Shown in pieces: positions 7,685 to 16,014 of a stretch of DNA of 23,036 nt. Positions within the stretch are counted from its first letter, which is position 1. Each line of letters begins with the position of its first letter. The translations under genes and the position numbers were made by a program. This DNA comes from JBBTCJ01 sp038043285. GTDB taxonomy: Bacteria > Planctomycetota > Phycisphaerae > UBA1845. Where the stretch lies: positions 1 to 23,036 of the forward strand of contig JBBTCJ010000060.1 in the NCBI GenBank assembly GCA_038043285.1, written 5' to 3'. The notes under the pieces were generated by a model. That model was not told where the DNA came from and did no database searches. It saw only the letters and a program-made list of their open reading frames with translations.

Positions 7685-8899
7685 ATGCTGAAGAAGCTTC
7701 GACTCCACAACTTTCGCACGTACCTCAATGCCGAGTTCTCATTTACCCAGCGTCATCTCGTGATTGGTCACAACAACAGTGGAAAAACGAATCTCTATGC
7801 GGCAATGCGGTTTCTGGGAGCGAGTGCAAGCCTGGATTTCTCGAAGTGCGTTTTCATGGTTCCGGGTGGGTTGATGGAGATTAAGAATTGGGCCTTCAAT
7901 AGCAACGTAGTTGAACTCAGTTGTGAATGTGAACTTTTGTATGAAGGCGAGCCGCATCAGTTCGCATATTGTCTGAACCTAATCATCGAGCAGGCATCTG
8001 GGCGCGGTGGGACGGGTGACTTGCAGCCTGCCTTACGTGTCACTCGCGAAGAGCTAACCGTAAACTCGAAGCAGTTTGGCAATGTCGTCTTGCTTACGAG
8101 CGACGGCCGCGAGGCCAACATGCTCCACGAAGAACAGTTGGTTCGGCGCAAGCAAGAGAACCGTGTTACGACCTTGTCGCCTCGCGACTCTACTATGCTG
8201 TTCAAACTTTACGAGCTTGAGACAAACCGGCGGGCCATTCTGTTTCGGCGCTATCTAACGAGTTGGACCTTCTTCACTCTGAATCCGGATCAATTGCGGT
8301 TTGGGTGGAAAGATGCCTCCGCGGAGTGGAGCAGTTTGTCGCCTAGCGGCCATAACTTAGCTATTGCGATCTTTCATGTTAAGAATTTCAACGAACGGCG
8401 ATATCGCAATATCCTTGATCATGTACGCCTGATCGAGCCGGACCTTCAGGCGATTAACTTTATTACGGCTGCCGGACAGCCGCCTTTTCCAATCATCGAA
8501 CTCCAACGTCGTCCGCAGGCTTCCTGGGCGGGGCTTTCGGACGGAACGTTGCGAACCCTCGCGTTTGCTTGGATTGCGGAGGCGGTCCGAATCGACCAAA
8601 CTTCACCATCCGATCGATTCTCCCCGTTGATCGTAATCGAAGAACCGGAGAACGGAATTTTTCCGGGGCAACTGCGGCCCATTCTCGATTGGTTCGAAGA
8701 GCATGGATCCGGGGGGCAGTTCGTCTTTACGTCGCATTCGCCGTATTTCATCAACCTCTTCGATGCTCAGCGGGAATCCGTCACCCTGCTTCGCCGCAGC
8801 AACGAGCGCACCGAGGTCGTTCCTGTCCCGATCGCCGACGAGAGCGACCCCGACCGACTGCTTCTTGCCGAGCAGTACTCCATGGAGCTTTTGGGTTGA
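7685..8899 (+). CDS. OLD/RecF-like AAA ATPase, probable defence-module ATPase
   Basis: This 404-residue protein belongs to the ABC-type AAA_21/OLD-like ATPases. It starts with the typical LKKLRLHNFRTY strand. Walker A is GHNNSGKT (28-35), the signature-like LSDGT is at 284-288, Walker B is LIVIEEPE (315-322) and the switch histidine lies in FTSHSP (348-353). The roughly 170-residue middle insert has no motif I know. It lacks the C-terminal TOPRIM domain of full OLD proteins, but the next gene could supply one in trans. ATPases of this type paired with a small nuclease-like partner occur in phage-defence modules such as PARIS (AriA/AriB), and AAA_21 with DUF4276 pairs are also known. The region is visibly AT-richer than pgk and rpe, suggesting horizontal acquisition. 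The start has only weak upstream GGAAA. Its stop overlaps the next start. Confidence 0.85.
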   Translation: MLKKLRLHNFRTYLNAEFSFTQRHLVIGHNNSGKTNLYAAMRFLGASASLDFSKCVFMVPGGLMEIKNWAFNSNVVELSCECELLYEGEPHQFAYCLNLIIEQASGRGGTGDLQPALRVTREELTVNSKQFGNVVLLTSDGREANMLHEEQLVRRKQENRVTTLSPRDSTMLFKLYELETNRRAILFRRYLTSWTFFTLNPDQLRFGWKDASAEWSSLSPSGHNLAIAIFHVKNFNERRYRNILDHVRLIEPDLQAINFITAAGQPPFPIIELQRRPQASWAGLSDGTLRTLAFAWIAEAVRIDQTSPSDRFSPLIVIEEPENGIFPGQLRPILDWFEEHGSGGQFVFTSHSPYFINLFDAQRESVTLLRRSNERTEVVPVPIADESDPDRLLLAEQYSMELLG

Positions 8900-9504
8900 T
8901 ACGGAAGATCGGCCTCATCTATCAGGACCAAAACAGTCTGGGGTTCCTCGTCGGTCTGCGGGATCGCCTGAATTGCGACGCGACATTCGTGGAACCTCCA
9001 ACGGCGATTGGCAAGAGCCGGGTTTTGACGCGTAAGCAAGCGAAGTCCGCCTGGGCATACTTCGAGAAACAGGGAGTTGATCTAGTTGTTCGCTTCACAG
9101 ATGCCGACCAGACCCGGTGGCAGGATACGCGGAGAGACGAACTTGCGCGTGTACCCGATATAGCCAGGGCAATATGGCTGTGCGCCGTTGCTAGTGAAAA
9201 CACTGAAGCCTGGCTCTGCCTGGACAACGACTACCTCGCGCGTGTCCTGAACCTGTCGACGACGGGCCTTCCCACTCGAGCGGAACGAACGGGATTCATT
9301 AAACAATCTCTCACGCGGATAAGACAGCCCGGAGAGGGAGCCAGCGATGTTGTTGCTCGGATCGTGCGAGATGCCCCTCGGGATGCATTTCGTCGATGGC
9401 TTATGAATGATGCTCTGAGGACGTTCTATTCCGATTGTCGATCTGCCGCGATTGCAGCCGGTTGTGACACTAAGAACGAGCTGGACTCGGAAGCGCATGC
9501 CTGA
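8896..9504 (+). CDS. TOPRIM/DUF4276-like partner protein
   Basis: The protein has 202 residues if it begins at the TTG at 8896, which overlaps the ATPase stop as TTGA and implies coupled translation. The frame is open further upstream, but only inside the ATPase gene. It opens with a hydrophobic strand (IRKIGLIYQDQNS). A second strand ends in an acidic turn (VDLVVRFTDADQTRW; Asp69, Asp71). Next comes ASENTEAWLCLD (Glu101, Glu104), which resembles the 'E-x-x-E-A-W-l-l-a-D' motif of DUF4276/TOPRIM-like proteins. The C-terminal half is helical and basic. I infer a Mg-dependent nuclease-like or regulatory effector working with the ATPase. The first strand lacks the usual TOPRIM glutamate (YQDQNS instead of a 'vEG' motif), so activity is uncertain. 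It overlaps rpe by 8 bases. Confidence 0.7.
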   Translation: MIRKIGLIYQDQNSLGFLVGLRDRLNCDATFVEPPTAIGKSRVLTRKQAKSAWAYFEKQGVDLVVRFTDADQTRWQDTRRDELARVPDIARAIWLCAVASENTEAWLCLDNDYLARVLNLSTTGLPTRAERTGFIKQSLTRIRQPGEGASDVVARIVRDAPRDAFRRWLMNDALRTFYSDCRSAAIAAGCDTKNELDSEAHA

Positions 9505-10186
9505 TTTCCCCCGCGAGCCTGGGATCCGCATCGCGCCGTCGGTCTTGTCCGCCGACTTCGGCCGCCTGGCCGAGCAGGTCGCCGTCGTCGAAGCCGCCGG
9601 CGCGACGATGCTGCACCTCGACGTGATGGACGGGCACTTCGTTCCCAACATCAGCTTCGGCGTTCCGATCATCAAGTCCTTGCGAAAGTACTCGAAGGCC
9701 TTCTTTGATGCTCACCTGATGATCCAGGAACCCAGGCGGTACGCCGAAGCCTTCGTGCAGGCCGGCTGCGATCACGTCACCTTTCATATTGAGGTGACCG
9801 ACGAACCCGCCGCCGTCGTCGAGCACCTTCACCAGCTTGGCGTTACGGCGGGCATCTCTCTGAATCCGACGACGCCGGCGTCGAGCATTTCGGCAATCAT
9901 CGACCGCGTCGAACTGGTGTTGGTGATGAGCGTTTGGCCGGGCTTCGGCGGGCAGAAGTTCATTGCCGACGTACTGCCCAAGGTGACCGAGCTTCGCGGG
10001 CGACTTCGCTCCGATCAGCGGTTGCAGATCGACGGCGGGATCGATCCGACGACGATCGCATTAGCCGCGTCAGCCGGCGCCGACACCTTCGTCGCGGGAA
10101 CGGCCGTCTTCGGCCAGCCCGACCCGGCGGGCGCGATGAACCACCTTCATCGTCTGGGCGCGGAGGCGCATCGCACGAAGCGGTGA
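9497..10186 (+). CDS. rpe: Ribulose-phosphate 3-epimerase
   Basis: This enzyme interconverts ribulose-5-phosphate and xylulose-5-phosphate in the pentose phosphate pathway. The 229-residue length fits the family when it starts at the ATG at 9497; the frame runs back to a TTG at 9452, but the protein would then have an unnatural N-terminus. The start lies inside the end of the previous gene. Motifs include APSVLSADF (13-21), LHLDVMDGHFVPN (39-51; metal ligands His40 and Asp42), FDAHLM (His73), the flexible loop MSVWPGFGGQKF (144-155) and LQIDGGI (177-182; Asp179). All metal and catalytic residues of the TIM barrel are present. It shares a strand with gapA and pgk, as expected for a central-carbon operon interrupted by the ATPase cassette. 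Confidence 0.96.
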   Translation: MPDFPREPGIRIAPSVLSADFGRLAEQVAVVEAAGATMLHLDVMDGHFVPNISFGVPIIKSLRKYSKAFFDAHLMIQEPRRYAEAFVQAGCDHVTFHIEVTDEPAAVVEHLHQLGVTAGISLNPTTPASSISAIIDRVELVLVMSVWPGFGGQKFIADVLPKVTELRGRLRSDQRLQIDGGIDPTTIALAASAGADTFVAGTAVFGQPDPAGAMNHLHRLGAEAHRTKR

Positions 10187-10257
10187 TTGCGGTTATTGCC
10201 TCGTCGCGGGTGAGCGCCGCGGTCCAGGAGCGTGTTTGAAAAGCCGTTGTTGGATCA

Positions 10258-10285
10258 GAGCCGCGACCGTAAGGGAGCGGTCTTT
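10258..10285 (+). terminator. Intergenic repeat with terminator-like hairpin after rpe
   Basis: The element begins GAGCCGCGAC, as in the copy after gapA. GACCG (10265-10269) pairs with CGGTC (10278-10282) around an 8-base loop and is followed by TTT. This lies between convergent rpe and yebC. The stem is short, so it is a weak terminator candidate. I recall similar 'GAGCCGCGACCGTAAGGGAG' elements as common between genes in Planctomycetota, but could not verify this. Confidence 0.4.
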
Positions 10286-10382
10286 CACCTACTCGTCGGG
10301 ATAACCCAAGAACTATTTCCCTACACCCGCGGCTCGGCGCAACGACTTCGACGTCAGTGATTTCCGATTGGGTTGCACCGGC

Positions 10383-11135
10383 TTACGACTTCGCCAATTC
10401 CGCCAGCACGTCGTCGGAGAAATCGGAGTTGGAGTAGACCGCGTCGACGTCGTCGTGGTCCTCCAGCGCCTCGATGAGCCGCATCACTTTGCGCGCGGTT
10501 TCCAGGTCCAGCGAGATCGAGTTGTCCGCGACCATCGCCAGGTCGGCCGATCCCACCGTCAGCCCCGCCTGCTCGACGGCGGCTTTCACGGTGTGCAGGG
10601 CTTCCGGCGCGCAGGTGATTTCGTGGATTCCACCGGACGAGTTGACGTCGTCGGCGCCGGCTTCGAGGGCGATCTCCAGGATCCGATCCTCGCCGACCGC
10701 TTCACCGGGAACGACAATGACGCCCCGGGGCTTGAATTGGAATGCGACGCAGTTGGGACTGCCGAGGTTGCCGCCGGCACGATCGAAAATCTTCTTGATC
10801 TCCCCGGCTGTCCGGTTGCGGTTGTCGGTCATGATCCGACACATGATGGCCACCCCGCCCGAGCCGTAACCTTCATACAGAACGTCCTCGTAGGACTCGC
10901 CGGCCAATTCGCCCGTGCCCTTCTTGACGGCCTTTTCAATGGTGTCCTTGGGCATGTTGTCGGCTTTCGCCTTCTCGATCGCCAGGCGAAGTCGAGGGTT
11001 GTCCGCGGGATTGCCGCCGCCCGTCTTGGCGGTCACGGTGATGGCCTTGGCGTGCTTGCTCCAGGCTTTTCCTCGCCGGGCGTCCAGCGCTGCCTTCTTA
11101 TGCTTGATGGTGGACCATTTGGAATGACCGGACAC
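10383..11135 (-). CDS. yebC: YebC/TACO1-family protein
   Basis: The 250-residue length is typical. It starts with GTG at 11135, preceded by TAGGAGG at 6 bases, the best ribosome binding site in the window. The hallmark N-terminus MSGHSKWSTIKHKKAALDA is followed by RLAIEKAKADNMPKDTIEKA, YEGYGSGGVAIM and TDNRNRTAGEIKKIFDRAGGN. The protein folds as three domains. Family members were first described as DNA-binding regulators; YebC and TACO1 are now tied to helping ribosomes through difficult stretches such as proline runs. That role would suit the last gene of a cluster containing nusA, infB and rbfA. It lies 50 bases after the TPR lipoprotein gene. Confidence 0.96.
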   Translation of the reverse strand: MSGHSKWSTIKHKKAALDARRGKAWSKHAKAITVTAKTGGGNPADNPRLRLAIEKAKADNMPKDTIEKAVKKGTGELAGESYEDVLYEGYGSGGVAIMCRIMTDNRNRTAGEIKKIFDRAGGNLGSPNCVAFQFKPRGVIVVPGEAVGEDRILEIALEAGADDVNSSGGIHEITCAPEALHTVKAAVEQAGLTVGSADLAMVADNSISLDLETARKVMRLIEALEDHDDVDAVYSNSDFSDDVLAELAKS

Positions 11136-11185
11136 GGGCTGCCTCCTATACTACTGCCCCTCTCGTGCGATTCGACGTGGACGGA

Positions 11186-14100
11186 TCACGGTCCGCCCGC
11201 GGGCGATTGGGGTTCGGCCGACTCCCCGGCCGCGGGGGCCGTCTTCGGCGCTCGTCCCGCGCGAGCGTCGTCGATCTTCTGCTGAACGGTCTGTCGCACG
11301 CGGCGCTCATCGTCGCTGGTCGGTGCGTCGGGCGCTTTTTCCGCGGCCAGGCGCTGGGCCTCGGTCCAGTGCTCGATCGCCTCAGCCGTCGCACCCATCC
11401 GAAAACACGCATCGCCGAGATGATCGAAGAGCACTGGATCCTTTCCGCCGGCGGTTCGACTCGCCCGGAGAATCCACTTCCTGGCTTCGGCGAATTGATC
11501 TTTCTTGTACAGCAGCCATCCAAAGGTGTCCAGGTACGCAGCTCGACCCGGCTCCCGCGCGACCGCATAGCGAATCATTCTTTCAGCCTCGTCCAAACGA
11601 CGACCCTGGTCGATCCAGGTGTAGGCAAGGTCGTTGTTCAACCCGACGTCGGCCGGCTGCAGCACCAGCGCTCGCTCCATGGCCGCGGCCGCGGCCTCCG
11701 CCTGGTTCTGTGCCTGGCGGCACCGGGCCGACAGCCACAAATAGGCGTAGCGGCTCTTCGGATCCCCGGCGGCGTTGAGCCACTCGTCCAGCAATTGCTC
11801 CGCCCGACGAAACCGCTTGCCGGCGACAAGCTCGCCAATGAGTTTCGTGCGCAACGTTTCAAGCCGGAGCTGGAGCGTTTCCAGCGAGAACGGCGCGTCC
11901 GGTTGATAGACCATTTCGTCGTCACGAAGCTGGTCCCGCCACCTGGGGCCGCCGAAGGTCGGACCTTTGCGCAACACGGCGAGAACGGCGTCGATCATTC
12001 CTTCGATGACCTCGACGGCTTCGTCGTGGCCGCCGGCCTTGGAGAGTTCAAGCACCCAGAAATCCTGATACCACTGTCGCCGCAGGCTGCGAACCGCCTG
12101 GGTCCGCACGATTTCCAGCGCCTCGTCGAGTCGCCCGGCGCCGGCGGTAGCCCCGGCGAGCATGGACCAGGCCACGTCGTTCTCCGGATCCTCGTCAAGC
12201 CAGTCAAGCACAAACTGGGCGGCGCGATCGGTCATCTTGGCGCGGATCAGGGCCTCGAACAGCCCCTCCCGGACCTGCCAATCCCCGGCGTTCTGCTTGT
12301 AGTACCGCTCCGTCAAGGCGACCGCATCCTTTGCCCGGTCATGCAGTTGATACTGACGGGTGAGACGTCCGGCGAGTTCGGCGTCGTCGGGGTCGGCGTT
12401 CATCCACGCCTCCAACTTCGCGGAGGCTTCGTCGATCCGCCCGAGGTCGTTGAGCGTCTCGACGTACCCCTCGCGGTACTTGGCCGACACCTTGGCGGGC
12501 AGGTCGGCGCGATCGACGTAGGGCGCGTATTCCGCGAGAGCGGCGTCGAAATCGGTGACCAGGCGGTGCAGTCCGGCGAGTCGCAGCCGCCACATGTGGC
12601 GATTGGGACGATGACGCATGAGCTCCTTCATTCGCGCCGCCGCGTCTTCAAACCGGAGCAGATTCTGTTCCAGCCGGCTCAACGTGAAGGCAATGTCGTC
12701 GTCGCCAGGATCGAGCCGAGCGGCGTTCCGGTACGCGTCGTAAATCGCGTCGAGGTTGTTGTCTTCGTAGGTCGCGGCGACCGCGATCCAGGTTGGCGCA
12801 TCCTCCGGCCCGGATTGCAGCGCCTTCAGGAATCGCTCACGCTTGGCCAGCGAGTCGCGCTGCAGCGTCGGGTCGAGAATCGTGTCGCACCGTGCGATCG
12901 TTGTCGGCTTGGACGCGTGTTTGCGGAGCTCGGCGTACTCCTCGCGGGCGATGTCGGGCTTGTTTTCCTGCAAGTAGGTGAGCGCCAACAGCTCGCGGGC
13001 CGGTTCATGCTCCGGATCAGCCTCTAGAAGAACGCGAAGCTGCCGCTGGGCCTGGTGCAGACGGTCCGTGCGAAGATACATCTCCGCCAGCGCCAGCATG
13101 GTGGCGACGTCCGAGCGGTCGTGCTGAACCGCCGTCCGGTAGTGCCGCTCGGCCTCCTCCAGGTTGTCGAGGCGGTCGTGAATCAAACCCAGCACCCGCT
13201 CGCGCTGGGCGTCAGCCGCGGTGGGGTCATCCTTCGGCGAGAGCAGGTTGAGGGCTTCGTCGTATCGGTAATCCCCGATCAGTAGTTCAGCGAGTGCCGT
13301 ACGCGCCAACGCCGGAGCGCTCTGCGCGGCGGCAGAGGTCCGAAGAAGTTCCTCGGCCAGTTGCCGGCGGTTGGCCGCCAGGGCCACCTTCCCGCGAAGA
13401 TATGCCGTGAAAGCATCACCGGGATCGTCGTCCACGGCGTTCAGTACGGCCGCGACGAAGGCTTCATTCGTCGTCATGGTTTGCAGCCGCTCTTCGATCG
13501 CGTCGCCCGCTTCGGGGGCGATCCGCAATCCCTCGGCACTCAGTCGGAGCACGTCCTTCCACGCCGACTCCGCCGCGAAGGCGTCGAGGAGCGCGGCGCG
13601 AACGGGCATCGAATCGGGATGGGCGTCCAGGAAGTGCTGCAATTCCCTGCGGCCGGCCTGGGCGTTGCCCGACTCATTCAAGGCCTTCGACAGCGCCAGC
13701 GCGAGCTGGGCCGAGTCGGGAGTGTTCTCCAGGCGAGCATGGATCTCCGCGACGGCGTCGCTCAAGCGGCCGGCGCGCTGAAAAACTTCGAGAAGAAGCA
13801 ACGCCCCGTCGGCGTGGTCCGGCGGGATTCGCCGCGCCGCCTCGATCGCTTCGTCGAGCCGATCCGCCTTCAGAAGCAGTCGGGCGTGACGCATGGCCCG
13901 CCCGGCGTCGCCCGGCGTCTGTTCGGCCGACCGGGAAAGGCAATCGGCCGCTTCGCCGAAGCGACCAAGCTTTTCGAGTACCTCAGCCTTGGCGTCGGCG
14001 ACAGCCCCGGACCCGCGGGCGAGGATGGTTTGCAGCTCCGAGCCGGCAGGATCGCCGGCGCGGGCGGTCACCTGGGCCGAAGTTCGTTCAAAGGCCTGGT

Positions 14101-14725
14101 ACTGTGCCAGCGCCGCCGCGAGGTAACCCTCCCGGGTGAGAAGCTCGGCCAGCGCGTGGTGGCACAGCGACGCCATCGCTGGATCCTTGTCGAAATCGCC
14201 GCACAGCAACGCCCGTCGCAACGAAGTGATCGCCGACGGCGCGTCCCCGGCCTGCGCGTGGCACCGGGCGAGGACGTAGTGCGCGACGGCGTCGTCCGGG
14301 TTCTTTTCCGCCGCCCGACCGGCGTGGGTCTTGGCCCGTTCGACGTTGCCGGCCTGCCAATGAAGGACGCCCAGGGCGCCGTGGATGCGCGCGTGGTCCG
14401 GGTCGTACCGCAGCGCCCGTTCCAGTTGCAGGGCGGCCTCGGTGTAGCGTTGTTCCGCGATGAGCTGCGAAGCCGCGACCAGTTGCTTCTCCGAGCGATC
14501 GCTCAGCGGGATCAGGTCCGCCGGCGCGTGCGGTTGCTCGATCGCAGGCTCGATCTTCTCCAGCGGCGTCAGCGACCGGGCCGCGGCGGCGGAATCCGGC
14601 AATCGGTCGGACACCGCCGGCATCTTCTGCGTCGATCGACATCCGATGGACCAACAAATTGCCGGCGGCAAGACGGAAAGCAGGAAGACCACGACCGCGC
14701 GACGCCCGTCCCTGGTTGTGCTCAT
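11186..14725 (-). CDS. Large TPR-repeat lipoprotein
   Basis: The protein has 1,179 residues. The start is the ATG at 14725, because GGAGG lies 8 bases upstream and the signal sequence begins here. An in-frame start at 14755 would add ten unlikely residues. The N-terminus has RR, a hydrophobic stretch (VVVFLLSVL) and WSIGC with Cys29, a non-ideal lipobox, so a lipid anchor is probable but not certain. After a Pro/Ala-rich linker, TPR units repeat almost to the end, for example AASQLIAEQRYTEAALQLER, ALGVLHWQAGNVERAKTHAG, ALAEMYLRTDRLHQAQRQLR and LAYTWIDQGRRLDEAERMIR. I estimate more than twenty helical repeats. No catalytic domain is visible, so it is probably a scaffold for periplasmic complexes. 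It follows the HhH gene on the same strand with a gap of about 117 bases and precedes yebC. Confidence 0.88.
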   Translation of the reverse strand: MSTTRDGRRAVVVFLLSVLPPAICWSIGCRSTQKMPAVSDRLPDSAAAARSLTPLEKIEPAIEQPHAPADLIPLSDRSEKQLVAASQLIAEQRYTEAALQLERALRYDPDHARIHGALGVLHWQAGNVERAKTHAGRAAEKNPDDAVAHYVLARCHAQAGDAPSAITSLRRALLCGDFDKDPAMASLCHHALAELLTREGYLAAALAQYQAFERTSAQVTARAGDPAGSELQTILARGSGAVADAKAEVLEKLGRFGEAADCLSRSAEQTPGDAGRAMRHARLLLKADRLDEAIEAARRIPPDHADGALLLLEVFQRAGRLSDAVAEIHARLENTPDSAQLALALSKALNESGNAQAGRRELQHFLDAHPDSMPVRAALLDAFAAESAWKDVLRLSAEGLRIAPEAGDAIEERLQTMTTNEAFVAAVLNAVDDDPGDAFTAYLRGKVALAANRRQLAEELLRTSAAAQSAPALARTALAELLIGDYRYDEALNLLSPKDDPTAADAQRERVLGLIHDRLDNLEEAERHYRTAVQHDRSDVATMLALAEMYLRTDRLHQAQRQLRVLLEADPEHEPARELLALTYLQENKPDIAREEYAELRKHASKPTTIARCDTILDPTLQRDSLAKRERFLKALQSGPEDAPTWIAVAATYEDNNLDAIYDAYRNAARLDPGDDDIAFTLSRLEQNLLRFEDAAARMKELMRHRPNRHMWRLRLAGLHRLVTDFDAALAEYAPYVDRADLPAKVSAKYREGYVETLNDLGRIDEASAKLEAWMNADPDDAELAGRLTRQYQLHDRAKDAVALTERYYKQNAGDWQVREGLFEALIRAKMTDRAAQFVLDWLDEDPENDVAWSMLAGATAGAGRLDEALEIVRTQAVRSLRRQWYQDFWVLELSKAGGHDEAVEVIEGMIDAVLAVLRKGPTFGGPRWRDQLRDDEMVYQPDAPFSLETLQLRLETLRTKLIGELVAGKRFRRAEQLLDEWLNAAGDPKSRYAYLWLSARCRQAQNQAEAAAAAMERALVLQPADVGLNNDLAYTWIDQGRRLDEAERMIRYAVAREPGRAAYLDTFGWLLYKKDQFAEARKWILRASRTAGGKDPVLFDHLGDACFRMGATAEAIEHWTEAQRLAAEKAPDAPTSDDERRVRQTVQQKIDDARAGRAPKTAPAAGESAEPQSPAGGP

Positions 14726-14842
14726 CGATCCATCCTCCGCGAGTTCCAATCCCATCGGCGATGCCGCACGCCGCCCAGCCTGGGCCGTCCTCCATCGCCC
14801 GCGGCGCGAACCACTACCGGTTGGATGCCGGCCGCTTGATCG

Positions 14843-15514
14843 TCACTTGCCCGTCCGCTTCCGTTCCCGCGGGCGGGACGTGCCGGAAGCAGCCCGTTTG
14901 GGCGACGATCGGTTGGACCGAGCGAATCGCTCCAGCACCAGGCAGGTCTCCCTGGCGGCGTTGGCGCTGACGTGCCTCTCCAGGAACGCCTGCACCTCGG
15001 CCCGCGTCGCCTCCGGATGGACCACGCTGGCCGCGCGCAGCGCGTTCATCGCGTGATCGCAAACGGGGACCGCGTGTCCCCCGAAACTCCACAACAAAAC
15101 GGACGCCACGGCGTACTCGTCGACCCCCCGCAGCGACTCAAGATACTGCTTGACCTCGCGACGGCCGATACTCTTGAGACGATCCAGGGAAAGCTTGTTT
15201 TCCTTCTCGTAGACGGACTGCAGCGCCGCAATGAGGCGTCCGCAGCGCTCTCGTCCTCCGGGCGTTCCGTCGCCCGCGAGACGTTCCAGTTCGTCGGCCC
15301 GCGAGACGCGAACGTCGTTCCAGTCCACCAGCGTCTCAAAAATCCGATCCACGCTTCGCGCTGCCGCGTCGTCGCCGCCCTCCACCCCCAGGGTGGCAAT
15401 CGCCAGTCGGCGGAGCGGATCATCCGCCTCCGGAACCTCGATCGTGTCCAGCGACTGGCGCCACTTGGAATACGCCTTCTTGAATGCCGAGGCGTAGCGC
15501 GTACCGTCCTTCAT
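14843..15514 (-). CDS. Endonuclease III-like HhH-GPD protein lacking the catalytic lysine and Fe-S cluster
   Basis: The protein has 223 residues. Its ATG overlaps the rbfA stop as ATGA, so translation is probably coupled. Residues about 110-160 look like the helix-hairpin-helix core of endonuclease III: LKSIGRREVKQYLESLRGVD, then VASVLLWSFGG and AVPVCDHAMNAL, with Asp153 at the position of the catalytic aspartate. The position of the lyase lysine (GVGRKTA in Nth) reads GVDEYAVA, with Tyr134. The C-terminal four-cysteine Fe-S loop is absent; only Cys191 is left and the end is a basic tail (SPKRAASGTSRPRERKR). It could be a monofunctional glycosylase or a structural DNA/RNA-binding derivative. 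A position directly after rbfA hints at an RNA-related role, but this is speculative. Confidence 0.72.
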   Translation of the reverse strand: MKDGTRYASAFKKAYSKWRQSLDTIEVPEADDPLRRLAIATLGVEGGDDAAARSVDRIFETLVDWNDVRVSRADELERLAGDGTPGGRERCGRLIAALQSVYEKENKLSLDRLKSIGRREVKQYLESLRGVDEYAVASVLLWSFGGHAVPVCDHAMNALRAASVVHPEATRAEVQAFLERHVSANAARETCLVLERFARSNRSSPKRAASGTSRPRERKRTGK

Positions 15515-15963
15515 GATTCGTCCTCGTCGATCTCGTCCTGCAAACCCTCCGCGCCGTCGGGATCGAGCGGATCCTCGTGTGCGTCCCCGCCCGGCGCCGA
15601 CGCGACCGGCTCCTCGCCCCGCTTTCGGCGGTTTTCGTCAAGCAGAAGCATGGTCTCCTTGACCTTCCGGGCCGTCTCGTCAATCTCGAAGCGCAGCTCC
15701 GGACACTGCCGAAGCTGCAATGCCTCCGCGACCAGGCGCTGCAGATACCCGCCGGCGTGGCGCATGGCCGCAATCGTCTTCCGCTCCTGCGGAGCTCCGC
15801 CGAGCACCGTGAGGTACACCGTCGCGATGGTCAGATCGCCAGTCAATTGCACCCGGCTGACCGTCGTCAGCGGTCCGATGCGCGGATCGTTCATTCGATG
15901 GGTGATGGCTTCGCCCACCACCCGCTGGACCACGCTCTCCACTCTTTGCTTGCGGAACCTCAT
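15511..15963 (-). CDS. rbfA: Ribosome-binding factor A
   Basis: RbfA is a KH-type factor that binds the 30S subunit and helps mature the 5' end of 16S rRNA. The protein has 150 residues: a core of about 115 with MRFRKQRVESVVQRVVGEAI at the N-terminus, then DPRIGPLTTVSRVQLTGDL, a conserved strand ATVYLTVLGG, RHAGGYLQRLVAEALQLRQC and PELRFEIDETARK. A Glu/Asp-rich tail of about 30 residues ends the protein. The ribosome binding site is weak. It lies 51 bases after ylxP and overlaps the next gene by 4 bases. The infB-ylxP-rbfA order matches many bacteria, except for the extra membrane protein gene here. Confidence 0.95.
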   Translation of the reverse strand: MRFRKQRVESVVQRVVGEAITHRMNDPRIGPLTTVSRVQLTGDLTIATVYLTVLGGAPQERKTIAAMRHAGGYLQRLVAEALQLRQCPELRFEIDETARKVKETMLLLDENRRKRGEEPVASAPGGDAHEDPLDPDGAEGLQDEIDEDES

Positions 15964-16014
15964 GACGTCGTTTCACCGATCCTTGCTTACGCATGGCGGC
16001 CTGTCCGCTCTTCG

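Noticed and set aside
8569..8895. N-terminal extension of the TOPRIM-like protein into the ATPase gene
   Set aside because: The extension lies wholly inside the ATPase coding region in another frame and reads as arginine-rich nonsense. The TTG at 8896 gives a family-like start.
11165..13027. 620-codon + strand frame opposite the TPR lipoprotein
   Set aside because: The - strand has TPR repeats throughout, plus a ribosome binding site and signal sequence. The + strand frame is a shadow.
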